A DNA stretch of 64,000 nt. It comes from Crystallibacter sulfonylureivorans_A (GTDB lineage Bacteria > Actinomycetota > Actinomycetes > Actinomycetales > Micrococcaceae). The stretch spans positions 1 through 64,000 of the forward strand of contig NZ_JBLKRT010000022.1 in NCBI RefSeq assembly GCF_047607445.1, read 5' to 3'. The notes beneath the pieces are model-generated. The model was not told the DNA's origin, ran no database searches, and saw only the letters and a list, made by a program, of their open reading frames with translations. This document shows, piece after piece, positions 7,321-15,276 of this stretch; position 1 is the stretch's first letter, and every line of letters starts with the position of its first letter. Position numbers and translations under genes: made by a program.

Positions 7321-8677
7321 AGACGGTGGCGGGTTGTTGTTTGGAGTAGGTCTTGAGGTCGAAGTCCGGGTCGGCGGCTTGGTCGGGTGTGAGGGGGAGG
7401 CCGGCGGTGAGGAGTCGGCGGGCTGCCATGTGGTCGGCGGGTTGGTTGACGGACTCGACGGCGGTCAGGCTGCCGTTGCGGAAGCAGAAGACGGAGAACT
7501 TCTCCTCGGCCGGGTTGCCGCGGAGTACGGTCTGGTCGCCGGGGGCCACCAGGCCGGCGATCTGCAGGCGCAGGGGTCCTTGGTTGGACCAGAACCAGGG
7601 CAGGTCGGCGTAGCCTCCAAGTCCGGTGCCGGTGCCTGTGCCGCCCGCGGGCTCACTGCCGGGTATGCTTCCGGACTCGGCGCCGGCGCCGGCACCGGTG
7701 CTGGCTCCGGGTTCGCTTCCGGGCCGGCCGGCGAGGATGGCGACGGCGGCGTGGCGGGCCTGGTCGGTGGCGTTCTGCACGGATTCGAGCCGGGTGCGGG
7801 TGCCGGCGTGGATGTTGGGGAAGGACGCGCAGTCGCCGAGGGCGTAAATGTCCGGGTCGCTGGTGCGCAGGTTGCCGTCCACCACGATGCCGTTGTCCAC
7901 GTTCAGGCCGGCGGCGGCGGCGAGTTCGGTGCGCGGGGTGACGCCGACGCCGACCAGGACCAAGTCGGCGGGGTAGCGGTTCCCCGTGGTGGACACCGCG
8001 GCGGTGACGTGCCCGTTGTTGCCGTCGAAGGAAGCGATGCCTTCGCCCAGCCGCAGGGTGACGCCGAGGCGCTGGTGGGCGTCGGCGAAGAAACCGCTCA
8101 TCACCGGGGTCAGGGCGCGGCCCATCGGCCGGTCGGCGTATTCCAGGACGGTGACGTCCAGGCCGCGGGCGCGGGCGGCGGCGGCGAATTCCAGGCCGAT
8201 GAAGCCGGCACCGATCACGACGACGGAGCGGACCGTGTCGAGGCGGGCGTGCAGGGCCTGGGCGTCGGTGAGGGTGCGCAGTCCGTGGATGCCGGCCAGG
8301 TCGGCGCCGGGCACGGCGAGTTCGCGGTTGGCGGCGCCGGTGGCCAGGACCAGGTTGGAATAGGCCAGGGTGGTGCCGTCGTCGAGGGTGGCGGTCCGGG
8401 CGGTGCGGTCGATCGAGGTGACGCGCACGCCGAGGCGGGCATCGACGTCGTGGGTGGTGAAGAACTTTTCCGGCCGCAGCGGCAGCGGGACCGGGTCCTT
8501 GCCCGCGGCGAGGTAGTCCTTGGACAGCGGCGGGCGTTGGTACGGGTGGTGGGTTTCCTCGCCGATCAGGGTGATGGCGCCGGTGTAGCCTTCCTTGCGC
8601 AGCGAATCCACCAGCTGGATGCCGGCCTGGCCGTTGCCAACAACAACCACGTTGTCAGGATTAGTTATCGCGTTCAT
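7319..8677 (-). CDS. FAD-dependent ferredoxin reductase of a P450 system, with low-complexity insert
   Basis: The protein has 452 residues from the ATG at 8677, which has GAAAGG upstream. It is of the putidaredoxin-reductase / rubredoxin-reductase type: FAD motif VVVGNGQAGIQ at 12-22, HHPYQRPPLSKDYL, a second nucleotide motif GAGFIGLE at 156-163, and YALGDCASF near 278-286. It passes electrons from NAD(P)H to the adjacent [2Fe-2S] ferredoxins. Between the FAD-binding part and the conserved WFWSNQ segment lies an insert of about 37 residues (319-355), almost entirely G, S, T, A, E and P, which relatives lack as far as I know. The upstream open frame to 8935 lacks conserved sequence and overlaps the ferredoxin gene, so I reject that start. 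Confidence 0.9.
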   Translation of the reverse strand: MNAITNPDNVVVVGNGQAGIQLVDSLRKEGYTGAITLIGEETHHPYQRPPLSKDYLAAGKDPVPLPLRPEKFFTTHDVDARLGVRVTSIDRTARTATLDDGTTLAYSNLVLATGAANRELAVPGADLAGIHGLRTLTDAQALHARLDTVRSVVVIGAGFIGLEFAAAARARGLDVTVLEYADRPMGRALTPVMSGFFADAHQRLGVTLRLGEGIASFDGNNGHVTAAVSTTGNRYPADLVLVGVGVTPRTELAAAAGLNVDNGIVVDGNLRTSDPDIYALGDCASFPNIHAGTRTRLESVQNATDQARHAAVAILAGRPGSEPGASTGAGAGAESGSIPGSEPAGGTGTGTGLGGYADLPWFWSNQGPLRLQIAGLVAPGDQTVLRGNPAEEKFSVFCFRNGSLTAVESVNQPADHMAARRLLTAGLPLTPDQAADPDFDLKTYSKQQPATV

Positions 8678-8724
8678 GGAGGGCCTTTCGGTAGGGGGGA
8701 AGGAGCCAGGCCGCGGTGGCCGGA

Positions 8725-9051
8725 TCAGTCCTGTTCGTCGGGAATGTCGACTTCGATGGTGTTGAAGTGGTCTCCGGCCGTGAGCTGGCAGCCTAGTCGG
8801 CTGCGTGCCGGGTTGCGGGGAGATACGGTGGCTTGGAGCATTTCTTCTTCGGCGCCGCTGATGGCGGGCAGGCCGTCGAGGTATTCGTCGCGGACGTAAA
8901 CATGGCAGGTGGCGCAGATTGCCTGGCCGCCGCATTCACCGATGATGCCGTCCACACCATTGATCACCGCAGCCGTCATGACCGTCATGCCGACCTCGGC
9001 GTCGAGGCTGTCGACGTTCCCGTCGGCGTGGTGGTAGGTGATATTCGCCAA
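8725..9051 (-). CDS. [2Fe-2S] ferredoxin, adrenodoxin/putidaredoxin type (copy 1)
   Basis: The protein has 108 residues. It carries C40-x5-C46-x2-C49 and C88, the four cluster ligands of the adrenodoxin class (motif ECGGQAICATCHVYV and LGCQL). It starts at TTG, preceded by AAGGAG at a good distance. It is an electron carrier between the reductase encoded 47 bases downstream and the P450 upstream. By my count 73 of 108 positions are identical to the second ferredoxin at 9266-9592 without gaps, so the two arose by tandem duplication. Confidence 0.93.
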   Translation of the reverse strand: MANITYHHADGNVDSLDAEVGMTVMTAAVINGVDGIIGECGGQAICATCHVYVRDEYLDGLPAISGAEEEMLQATVSPRNPARSRLGCQLTAGDHFNTIEVDIPDEQD

Positions 9052-9265
9052 GATTCTTCTCCTTGTTTGGGCTGAACCTTGATCGTAGGTGCAGTACGGC
9101 GCACCCGTGGGCGATAGCTGCGGCGGCTTTGGTCAGCTTAGGTTGCGGCTCGCTCACAGTGGTCGGGGCGCCCCGGGGCCGGCCACGCCCCGGGGCAGCG
9201 CGGCCGGGGCGGCAGAGCGGCACGACCCGGCAGCGCTCTGTCCCCGGGTGCCGGGACCGCCGGGC

Positions 9266-9592
9266 CTAGATCTGGTCGTCGGGGACGTCCACTTCGATCT
9301 GTTCCAGTCCATCGCCCACCGTGAGCTGGCAGCCGAGCCGGCTGCGGGTCTCGTCGCGGGGGCCGGCGGTGCACTCGAGCATCTCTTCCTCGTCGTCGCC
9401 GATGTCCGGCAGCCCGTCGAGGTACTCGGGCCGGACGTAGACGTGGCAGGTGGCGCACATGGCCTGGCCGCCGCATTCGCCGACGATGCCGTCCACGCCG
9501 TTGGTGACCGCGGCCCGCATCAGTGACGTGCCGGGGTCCACGTCCAGGACGTCAACGTTGCCGTCGGAGTGGTGGAAGCTGATCTTTGCCAT
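9266..9592 (-). CDS. [2Fe-2S] ferredoxin, adrenodoxin/putidaredoxin type (copy 2)
   Basis: The protein has 108 residues with the same cysteine spacing as copy 1 (ECGGQAMCATCHVYV, later LGCQL). It starts at ATG. It is the copy closest to the P450 gene, 64 bases downstream of it, and is the likelier direct partner. The 214-bp gap between the two ferredoxin genes has GC-rich palindromic sequence (GCCCCGGGGC twice near 9172 and 9188) and no gene. Confidence 0.93.
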   Translation of the reverse strand: MAKISFHHSDGNVDVLDVDPGTSLMRAAVTNGVDGIVGECGGQAMCATCHVYVRPEYLDGLPDIGDDEEEMLECTAGPRDETRSRLGCQLTVGDGLEQIEVDVPDDQI

Positions 9593-9656
9593 GGGGGAGT
9601 CTGTCCTTGCTGTAGAGGTGGTGGTGGAGGGCGGGGATAATGCAGGGCTTGGGGTT

Positions 9657-10850
9657 TTAGCCCCAGAGCACCGGCATTTTGGTCATGCCGCGGAAGACCC
9701 AGCCGGCGTCCACTGGAGCGTTGTCCGGGTCCAGGCGGAGGTTGGGCAGTTCGCGGAAGACCTGCGGCATGGCGATCTGCGCCACCGAGGCCCGGGCCAC
9801 CCAGGCGCCTGCGCAGAAGTGGTTGCCGCCGCCGAAGGCCAGATGCGGCTTCTTCTCTCGATTGATGTTGAACGACTCCGGATCTTCGAAAACCGCCGGG
9901 TCGCGGTTGGCAGCGCCCACGACGATGCCGAGCCGGGCGCCGGCCGGCAACTGCACGCCTTCCAGCACGGTGTCCGCGGTGGTCTCTCGCGGGTACATGC
10001 CGATGGGTGCCACCCAGCGGACGGATTCTTCGAACGCCCGGGCGTACAGTGTCTCGTCGGCCAGAACCTGGGCTAGCTGATCCGGGTTGTCCAGCAGGGC
10101 CCACACCGTGGTGCCCAGGACGTCGCGCGGTTCGTTCAGCCCTCCGCCGATGGTCATTTTCATGTTCGCCCGGATGGCTTCGAGCGGGATCGGCATCGAC
10201 GTCATGCCGGAGAGCAGGCTGGCATCAGGGTTCTTGCGCAGGTAGGGCAGGATCTCGTCGATCGCATCGTCCACTTCGTTGTAGGACTGTTCCGACTTGG
10301 CCCAGACGTCGGGATCGTCGGCGTAGTTGCCGGTGCCGTCAATCATGGTCTGCGACCAGCGCTGCATGTCTTCCTGGGTGGCGTTGTGGAAGCCCATGAT
10401 GAGGCGCAGGTTTTCCGCGGCGTAGGGAGCGGCATAGTCCCAGATGAAGTCGGCGCCCGGTCCGGCGGCCTTCAACTGCGCCAAGTACTTGTCGCTGTTG
10501 GCCTGGAAAATGGCGTTCCAGTGTTCCTTGATCGCCTTGGGTCGCAGCACGTTGCCGTAGGACTTCCGGTCCACATCATGTTCCGGGTCGTCCTTGCGCA
10601 GCATCGAGTGTCCCATGGCCCGCTTCATCAGCGAGTTGGTCTCGTCGGCGGAAAAGCGCTCCTGGTCCTGTTCAATTACATGGCAGGCCTGGTAGCTGGT
10701 GACCATGTACCGGTTGACGGCGGGCACCCAGTGCACCGGGGACTCGGCACGCATCTTCTGGTAGATCGGATACGGATTCCGGTAGAGATCCGGGATGGTG
10801 ACCCAATCCGCGGTGGGAACCGGGTGGGCTTCGGTAGCGGCGGCGGTCAT
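9657..10850 (-). CDS. Cytochrome P450, class I bacterial; possibly an aromatic O-dealkylase-type (CYP254/255-like)
   Basis: The protein has 397 residues from the ATG at 10850, which has AGGAG seven bases upstream. The longer frame to 11024 has no conserved residues. The haem ligand is C346 in FGGGNHFCAG, the ExxR pair is E275/R278, and PRET follows. The I-helix reads IGGGLNEPRD (234-243) instead of the usual A-G-x-D/E-T, so the common acid-alcohol pair is missing. From memory the aromatic O-demethylase GcoA (CYP255) has a comparable GAMQEPGH there, and also shares the RNPY..Y.RLRAE-type start and the FRG ending. This suggests hydroxylation or O-dealkylation of a small aromatic ring. GcoA uses a single fused reductase, whereas this one sits with separate reductase and ferredoxins. 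Confidence 0.9.
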   Translation of the reverse strand: MTAAATEAHPVPTADWVTIPDLYRNPYPIYQKMRAESPVHWVPAVNRYMVTSYQACHVIEQDQERFSADETNSLMKRAMGHSMLRKDDPEHDVDRKSYGNVLRPKAIKEHWNAIFQANSDKYLAQLKAAGPGADFIWDYAAPYAAENLRLIMGFHNATQEDMQRWSQTMIDGTGNYADDPDVWAKSEQSYNEVDDAIDEILPYLRKNPDASLLSGMTSMPIPLEAIRANMKMTIGGGLNEPRDVLGTTVWALLDNPDQLAQVLADETLYARAFEESVRWVAPIGMYPRETTADTVLEGVQLPAGARLGIVVGAANRDPAVFEDPESFNINREKKPHLAFGGGNHFCAGAWVARASVAQIAMPQVFRELPNLRLDPDNAPVDAGWVFRGMTKMPVLWG

Positions 10851-10976
10851 GCTCGGTCTCCTGATGTGTCGCGGCCGGGACGCGCTGTCCCGGAAGCTGG
10901 TCGGCTTACCCCGTGCCGGAGGCGTGAGGTGTGTCTCGAATGAGTGTGACAGCAGACATATCCGCCGGTAAAGTTC

Positions 10977-10993
10977 ATATTTTGTGGAAATAT
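10977..10993. promoter_or_regulatory. Candidate LysR operator between P450 and LysR genes
   Basis: ATATTT and AAATAT arms flank TGTGG, a perfect 6+5+6 dyad containing the T-N11-A pattern. It lies 46-62 bases before the LysR start and about 130 bases before the P450 start, as expected for a site controlling both divergent genes. Confidence 0.6.
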
Positions 10994-11038
10994 CCACCGA
11001 AAAGGTGTGGTTTATCGCTTGCACGGCTGGAGATTTGA

Positions 11039-11959
11039 ATGGTCCGGTATACCTTGCGGCAGCTGACGTACTTCGTCGCGGTGGCGGAGAGCGGAACTAT
11101 TGCCGCCGCCGCTGACGAACTGCATGTTTCGCAGACCGCGGTGGCCGCCGCCGTGAAAGAGCTGGAACGGATTTTCGGCACGCAGCTGACGGTCCGCCGC
11201 AAGGCACACGGAGTCACCCTCACCCCGGCCGGCCGGCAGTTGCATGCCCGGGCGGCGGCTTTCCTGCGCGAGGCGGAGGAGCTGGAGCTCAGCACCAGCA
11301 GCGGCGGGGGAGAGCTGGCGGGGCCGCTGGTGGTGGGCTGTTACCTGACTCTGGCGCCGACCATCCTGCCCGGGTTGCTCGAGTTCTTTGCCGCCGAGCA
11401 CCCGAAAGTGCAGCTGGATTTCGTCGAAGGTACCCAGGACGCCGTCCAGGACAAGCTGGTCGCCGGTGAACTTGATGTGGCCATTGTGTATGACATGGAC
11501 CTGCGGCCCGGGCTGGAGTCGGTGCAGTTGGACACCATGCAGGCCTATGCGCTGTTGCCGGCGGGCCACCGGTTGGCCAGCCGGGAAACGGTGGCACTGG
11601 CCGACCTGGCGGAGGAACCGATGATCCTGCTGGACGCCCCGCCGAGCAGCCACCACACCATGTCCGTGTTCCGCGACGCGTCGGTAGTGCCCAAGATCCG
11701 CTACCGCACCACGGACTTCGAACTGACCCGTTCGCTGGTAGGGCGCGGCATCGGCTACTCCGTGCTGGTGCAGCGGCCGGCCGGGGACGCCACGTACGAG
11801 GGCAGGCCGTTCACCGCCTTGCCCATCGAACCCGCGGTCCGCCCGGTGGACGTGAAGATCGTCTGGCCGGAAGGGATCAGATTGACCGACCGGGCTGCAG
11901 AGATGGTTCGGTTTGCGGTTGAGGCTCATGCGCCTCGTCATGGTGGATCCGGTCGCTGA
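11039..11959 (+). CDS. LysR-family transcriptional regulator of the P450 module
   Basis: The protein has 306 residues. It has an N-terminal winged helix-turn-helix (YTLRQLTYFVAV..., LHVSQTAVAAAVKELE) and an effector-binding domain (AIVYDMDLRPGLES). It is divergent from the P450, with a dyad in between. It shows clear similarity to the regulator at 6089-7003 at both ends. Its 3' end overlaps the 3' end of the convergent xdhC-type gene by 83 bases. Its role is inferred to be activation of the P450/ferredoxin operon by a pathway compound. Confidence 0.9.
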   Translation: MVRYTLRQLTYFVAVAESGTIAAAADELHVSQTAVAAAVKELERIFGTQLTVRRKAHGVTLTPAGRQLHARAAAFLREAEELELSTSSGGGELAGPLVVGCYLTLAPTILPGLLEFFAAEHPKVQLDFVEGTQDAVQDKLVAGELDVAIVYDMDLRPGLESVQLDTMQAYALLPAGHRLASRETVALADLAEEPMILLDAPPSSHHTMSVFRDASVVPKIRYRTTDFELTRSLVGRGIGYSVLVQRPAGDATYEGRPFTALPIEPAVRPVDVKIVWPEGIRLTDRAAEMVRFAVEAHAPRHGGSGR

Positions 11960-13052
11960 GTTCGCCAAGCGGTTGGCCGCCGCCGCCCCATTGACTGGCG
12001 ATGATCTCGGCAGCGATGGACACCGCGGTTTCCTCCGGGGTGCGCGCGCCGAGGTCCAGCCCGACCGGGCTGTGCAACCGGGAGAGCTCCTCGGTGCTCA
12101 GGCCTGCTTCGCGCAGCCGCTGCAGGCGGTCGTCGTGGGTGCGCCGTGAACCCATCGCTCCCACGTACGCGGTCTTGCTTCCGCGCAGCGCCACCTCCAG
12201 CAGCGGGACGTCGAACTTCGGGTCGTGGGTCAGCACGCAGATGACCGTCCGCTCATCCAGCAGGTTCTGCTGCAGTTGCTCGGTCAGGTACTGGTGCGGC
12301 CACTGCACCACCACCTCGTCCGCCTCCGGAAAACGCGCTCGGGTGGCGAAGACCGGCCGGGCATCACAGACAGTGACCTGGTACCCCAGGAAACTTCCCA
12401 TGCGCGCCAGGGCGGCAGCGAAGTCAATCGCGCCGAAGACCAGCATTCGGGGCCGGGGCGCGAAGCTGCCGAAAAAGAGCCGCATCCCCTCGCCGCGCCG
12501 GTGCCCGTCGGGCCCATAGGTCAGCGTGGAGTTCCGTCCTGCGGCCAATAGACCCAAGGTGTCGTCTGCGACGGCGTGGTTGACGCGTTCGGTTCCCAAG
12601 TCGCCGTCGAAGCCATCCGGCCGGACCACCAAATGGCGCCCCAGCCACTGAGGATCCGGGTGCTCAATCACCGTGGCGATGCCTACCGGGCGGGAGGCGG
12701 CGATGTCGGCGGCGACCTCATCGAGTCCCGGAAAGGTCCCGCGGGAGAGCGGCTCCACGAAGACGTCCAGGATGCCGCCGCAGGTCAGGCCCACCGAGAA
12801 CGCCTCGTCGTCGCTAATGCCATAGCGCACCAGCGCAGGCTGGCCGCTGGCGGTCACCTCGGTAGCGAGTTCGTAGACCGCACCTTCCACACAGCCTCCC
12901 GACACCGAGCCGATGGCTTCCCCGGCGGCGGTGACCGCCATCGACGCGCCCGCCGGCCGGGGTGCTGACTTAAAGGTACGCACCACGGTGGCCAAGCCGG
13001 CCGTTTCCCCCGCCTGCCAGCCGGGCAGCAACCCAGCCAAAACGTCGCGCAC
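11877..13052 (-). CDS. XdhC/CoxI-family maturation protein of the CO dehydrogenase cluster (CoxF-like)
   Basis: The protein has 391 residues from GTG 13052, with GGAGG nine bases upstream inside the end of coxG. The N-terminal XdhC-CoxI domain contains GSVSGGCVEGAVYE (about 51-64). The C-terminal Rossmann part contains RMLVFGAIDFAAALARMG, TAYVGAMGSRRTH and GLDLGARTPEETAVSI. XdhC-family proteins bind and sulfurate the molybdenum cofactor and insert it into molybdo-hydroxylases. This is the last gene of the cox unit. Its C-terminal tail, rich in H, E, P and Q, is read from DNA that also encodes the end of the LysR protein on the other strand. Confidence 0.88.
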   Translation of the reverse strand: MRDVLAGLLPGWQAGETAGLATVVRTFKSAPRPAGASMAVTAAGEAIGSVSGGCVEGAVYELATEVTASGQPALVRYGISDDEAFSVGLTCGGILDVFVEPLSRGTFPGLDEVAADIAASRPVGIATVIEHPDPQWLGRHLVVRPDGFDGDLGTERVNHAVADDTLGLLAAGRNSTLTYGPDGHRRGEGMRLFFGSFAPRPRMLVFGAIDFAAALARMGSFLGYQVTVCDARPVFATRARFPEADEVVVQWPHQYLTEQLQQNLLDERTVICVLTHDPKFDVPLLEVALRGSKTAYVGAMGSRRTHDDRLQRLREAGLSTEELSRLHSPVGLDLGARTPEETAVSIAAEIIASQWGGGGQPLGELSDRIHHDEAHEPQPQTEPSLQPGRSI

Positions 13053-13054
13053 GG

Positions 13055-13996
13055 TTACAGGCCTCCGGATCGCAGTATGGCCACGGCCTGCCGTCGTCCG
13101 GACCTGCGCCCGGCCAGGTGTGCCACCGCGGCGGCGACAACGACCAGGCCCAGCACCTTCCCCGGACTGCGCAACTGGTCGGCGAGCACTTGCCTGGCCA
13201 GAGCGAGGCCGTCCATACTGCTGCCGCCCTGCTGTTCCGCTCGCGCCGCAGCAGCGGCGGGGGAGGAGGACGACGGCGGTGCGCCCGGCTCCGTCTCGGC
13301 CGCGGACCCGGGCTTTGGCTGAGCAGCGGACGACGGCGTAACGGATGAAGGCGCGCCGACCGACGAGGCCGCCGATGAAGGTGCCGCGGATGCCGACCCC
13401 GCAGATGACGATCCGGCCGATGAAGACGCTGCTGAAGGTGCAACGGTCGAAGGTGCGGTGGACGCCGATCCGGCAGATCCCGCTGCGGCGGCCCCCGTGG
13501 CTGCAGAAGCGGGCGTTCCCTCGGTACTGTTGCCGGCCGCGTTGGTTTCCGGCGCCGAGATCATCTCCTGCAGGTTCTTGGTGAACACGGCCAGCATCTG
13601 GTCGGTGACGCTGCCGATCACGCTCTTGCCCATGGCCGCCGCCTTGCCGGACAGGGTCAGGTCGGCGTTGACGCTGCCCTCGGTGGCAGTTCCGGATTCG
13701 GACAACTGCATAGTCACCGTTGCCTCCGCGGCGCCCTGTCCCCGTGTTTCGCGCGCCTTCCCCTGCAGCTGCGCTCGCCGGCCTGCGGCGTCGCGGTCGA
13801 TCACGTACAAGGTGCCTTTGTACTGCATGGTGACCGGCCCCAGTTTCACCTTCATGCCGACTTGGTACTCGTCGTCGGAGGTCTTTTCCAGGATCTGCGC
13901 TCCGGGAATGCACCCAGCCACCCGGTCGAAGTCCATCAGGGTGTCCCAGACCGTCCCTATCGGTGCGGTGACGGAAAACGTGCGTTCAAGCTGCAT
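13055..13996 (-). CDS. coxG: CoxG-family SRPBCC protein with Ala/Ser linker and C-terminal membrane helix
   Basis: The protein has 313 residues. Residues 1-145 form the CoxG/START-like domain (LERTFSVTAPIGTVWDTLMD, VAGCIPGAQ, KLGPVTMQYKG). An approximately 110-residue stretch (150-260) is nearly all A, S, P, G and T, with acidic residues near its end. A hydrophobic segment at about 281-296 with following arginines is likely a membrane anchor. CoxG is known to tether CO dehydrogenase to the inner face of the membrane, which fits this architecture. The ATG overlaps the coxE stop (TAATG) by one base. The downstream xdhC start lies 3 bp beyond this stop. Confidence 0.85.
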   Translation of the reverse strand: MQLERTFSVTAPIGTVWDTLMDFDRVAGCIPGAQILEKTSDDEYQVGMKVKLGPVTMQYKGTLYVIDRDAAGRRAQLQGKARETRGQGAAEATVTMQLSESGTATEGSVNADLTLSGKAAAMGKSVIGSVTDQMLAVFTKNLQEMISAPETNAAGNSTEGTPASAATGAAAAGSAGSASTAPSTVAPSAASSSAGSSSAGSASAAPSSAASSVGAPSSVTPSSAAQPKPGSAAETEPGAPPSSSSPAAAAARAEQQGGSSMDGLALARQVLADQLRSPGKVLGLVVVAAAVAHLAGRRSGRRQAVAILRSGGL

Positions 13997-15276
13997 TACC
14001 GTGTCCTTTGCCTGGTGAACTGGTTGGTCCGCAGTCCGGAGCCCGGGCTGCGGTCAGAGCGGATGGCCGCAGCCACCTCCGCCAATGCGGAGTAGCTGTG
14101 GCCGCTGACAAACGCATCGCAGTATGGCAGGGCGGCCGCCATGCCGCCGGCCAGCGGTTGGTAGCCTACGGCCACCTTACGGGGATTGATCCAGATGATT
14201 CGATACGCCAGCCGCCGCAGGCGCTCCATCTGCGCCGCGACCTGGGCCGGATCGTCCTGCGCCCAGCCGTCCGAAATGACCACCACCACGGCGCCGCGGG
14301 CCATGCCCTGGCGGCCGTAGTCGTCGATGAACCGGTGCAGGCTTTCGGCAAGGCGCGTGCCGCTGGCCCAGTCGCGCACCTCGGCGGCGGCGCGGGCCAG
14401 CGCGGTGTCCGGGTCGCGGACGGCCAGCTGCCGGGTGATCCGGGTCAGGCGGGTGGAAAAGACGAAAGCTTCCGCCCGGGCTCCGGCCGCCGCGCCCTGC
14501 AGCAGCGAGAGGAAGACCCGGGTGTAGGACTCCATCGACCCGGAGACATCGCACAGCAGCACCAACCGGCGTGGCTTGGGCCGTCGTTGGGCAAAGACCA
14601 GCCGGGCAGCATCCGGGCCGTTGCGGCGCGCGGTCCGGGCGGTGCGGCGGATATCCAGCCGGGAACTGCTGCGGGCCGATCGGCGGGTCCGCCGGCTGTC
14701 GCGCACCGGGGTGGAGAGCACGATGCGGCGGACCAGATGCCGCACGACGGCGGTCTCCTCCTCGGTCAGTTCCGCAAACGACGTGTGGTGCAGCCGTTCC
14801 TGTCCCGAAGCCATTAACAGCACCGATTCGCGTAGCGGACCCTCGCCGGAGCCGACGCCGTCCCGGCCCGGGAACATGCCCGGCGGCAGGGCCGTTTCCG
14901 GCACCGGGCGGTGGTCGGACGGGCTGCTGGCTCCGGTCGGCCGCTCGGTGGCGCCTTGGCCGGACCACGGCGGGTGGTGCGGATCGCCGCGGTGTTCCGC
15001 CGGATCCGGGACAAGGCCGGTGGCGCTACCGAAGACCGCCGCGAACACGGCGTCGAAAACCGGCAGCTGCTCGCGGTCGGAAACCAGCACCACGCGGCAG
15101 GCCCAGTACAACGTGGTCCGGTCCGCCGGCGGCAGCAGACGCAGGGCTTCGGCCAGCCGCCCCGCGCGGTCCGGCGAGGTGGGCACCCCGTTGCGGCGCA
15201 GCGCCGTCGTGAGGCTGGCACAAAATGCCGCCGTGTCAGCGGGCGGCACGGAGCCGTCCAAGCCGCGCTCAGTCAT
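13996..15276 (-). CDS. coxE: CoxE-like VWA-domain protein
   Basis: The protein has 426 residues from the ATG at 15276, which overlaps the end of coxD by eight bases. The C-terminal von Willebrand A domain (about 236-400) has the metal-site motif LCDVSGSM (241-248), a threonine in SGTRL, and VISDGWAQ. The middle (about 190-235) is arginine-rich. CoxE works with the AAA+ ATPase CoxD to build the copper-containing [CuSMoO2] site of CO dehydrogenase in Oligotropha. The longer open frame reaching 15657 is a shadow of coxD. Confidence 0.88.
   Translation of the reverse strand: MTERGLDGSVPPADTAAFCASLTTALRRNGVPTSPDRAGRLAEALRLLPPADRTTLYWACRVVLVSDREQLPVFDAVFAAVFGSATGLVPDPAEHRGDPHHPPWSGQGATERPTGASSPSDHRPVPETALPPGMFPGRDGVGSGEGPLRESVLLMASGQERLHHTSFAELTEEETAVVRHLVRRIVLSTPVRDSRRTRRSARSSSRLDIRRTARTARRNGPDAARLVFAQRRPKPRRLVLLCDVSGSMESYTRVFLSLLQGAAAGARAEAFVFSTRLTRITRQLAVRDPDTALARAAAEVRDWASGTRLAESLHRFIDDYGRQGMARGAVVVVISDGWAQDDPAQVAAQMERLRRLAYRIIWINPRKVAVGYQPLAGGMAAALPYCDAFVSGHSYSALAEVAAAIRSDRSPGSGLRTNQFTRQRTR

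Noticed and set aside
7253..8899. A 548-residue plus-strand frame over the ferredoxin reductase
   Set aside because: G, V, A and E-rich shadow of the reductase gene, with no start signal and no recognisable domain.
13053..13913. The long upstream extension of the xdhC-type frame inside coxG
   Set aside because: Residues in the extension are arginine-rich shadow sequence of coxG. A GTG with GGAGG at 13052 starts the conserved domain.
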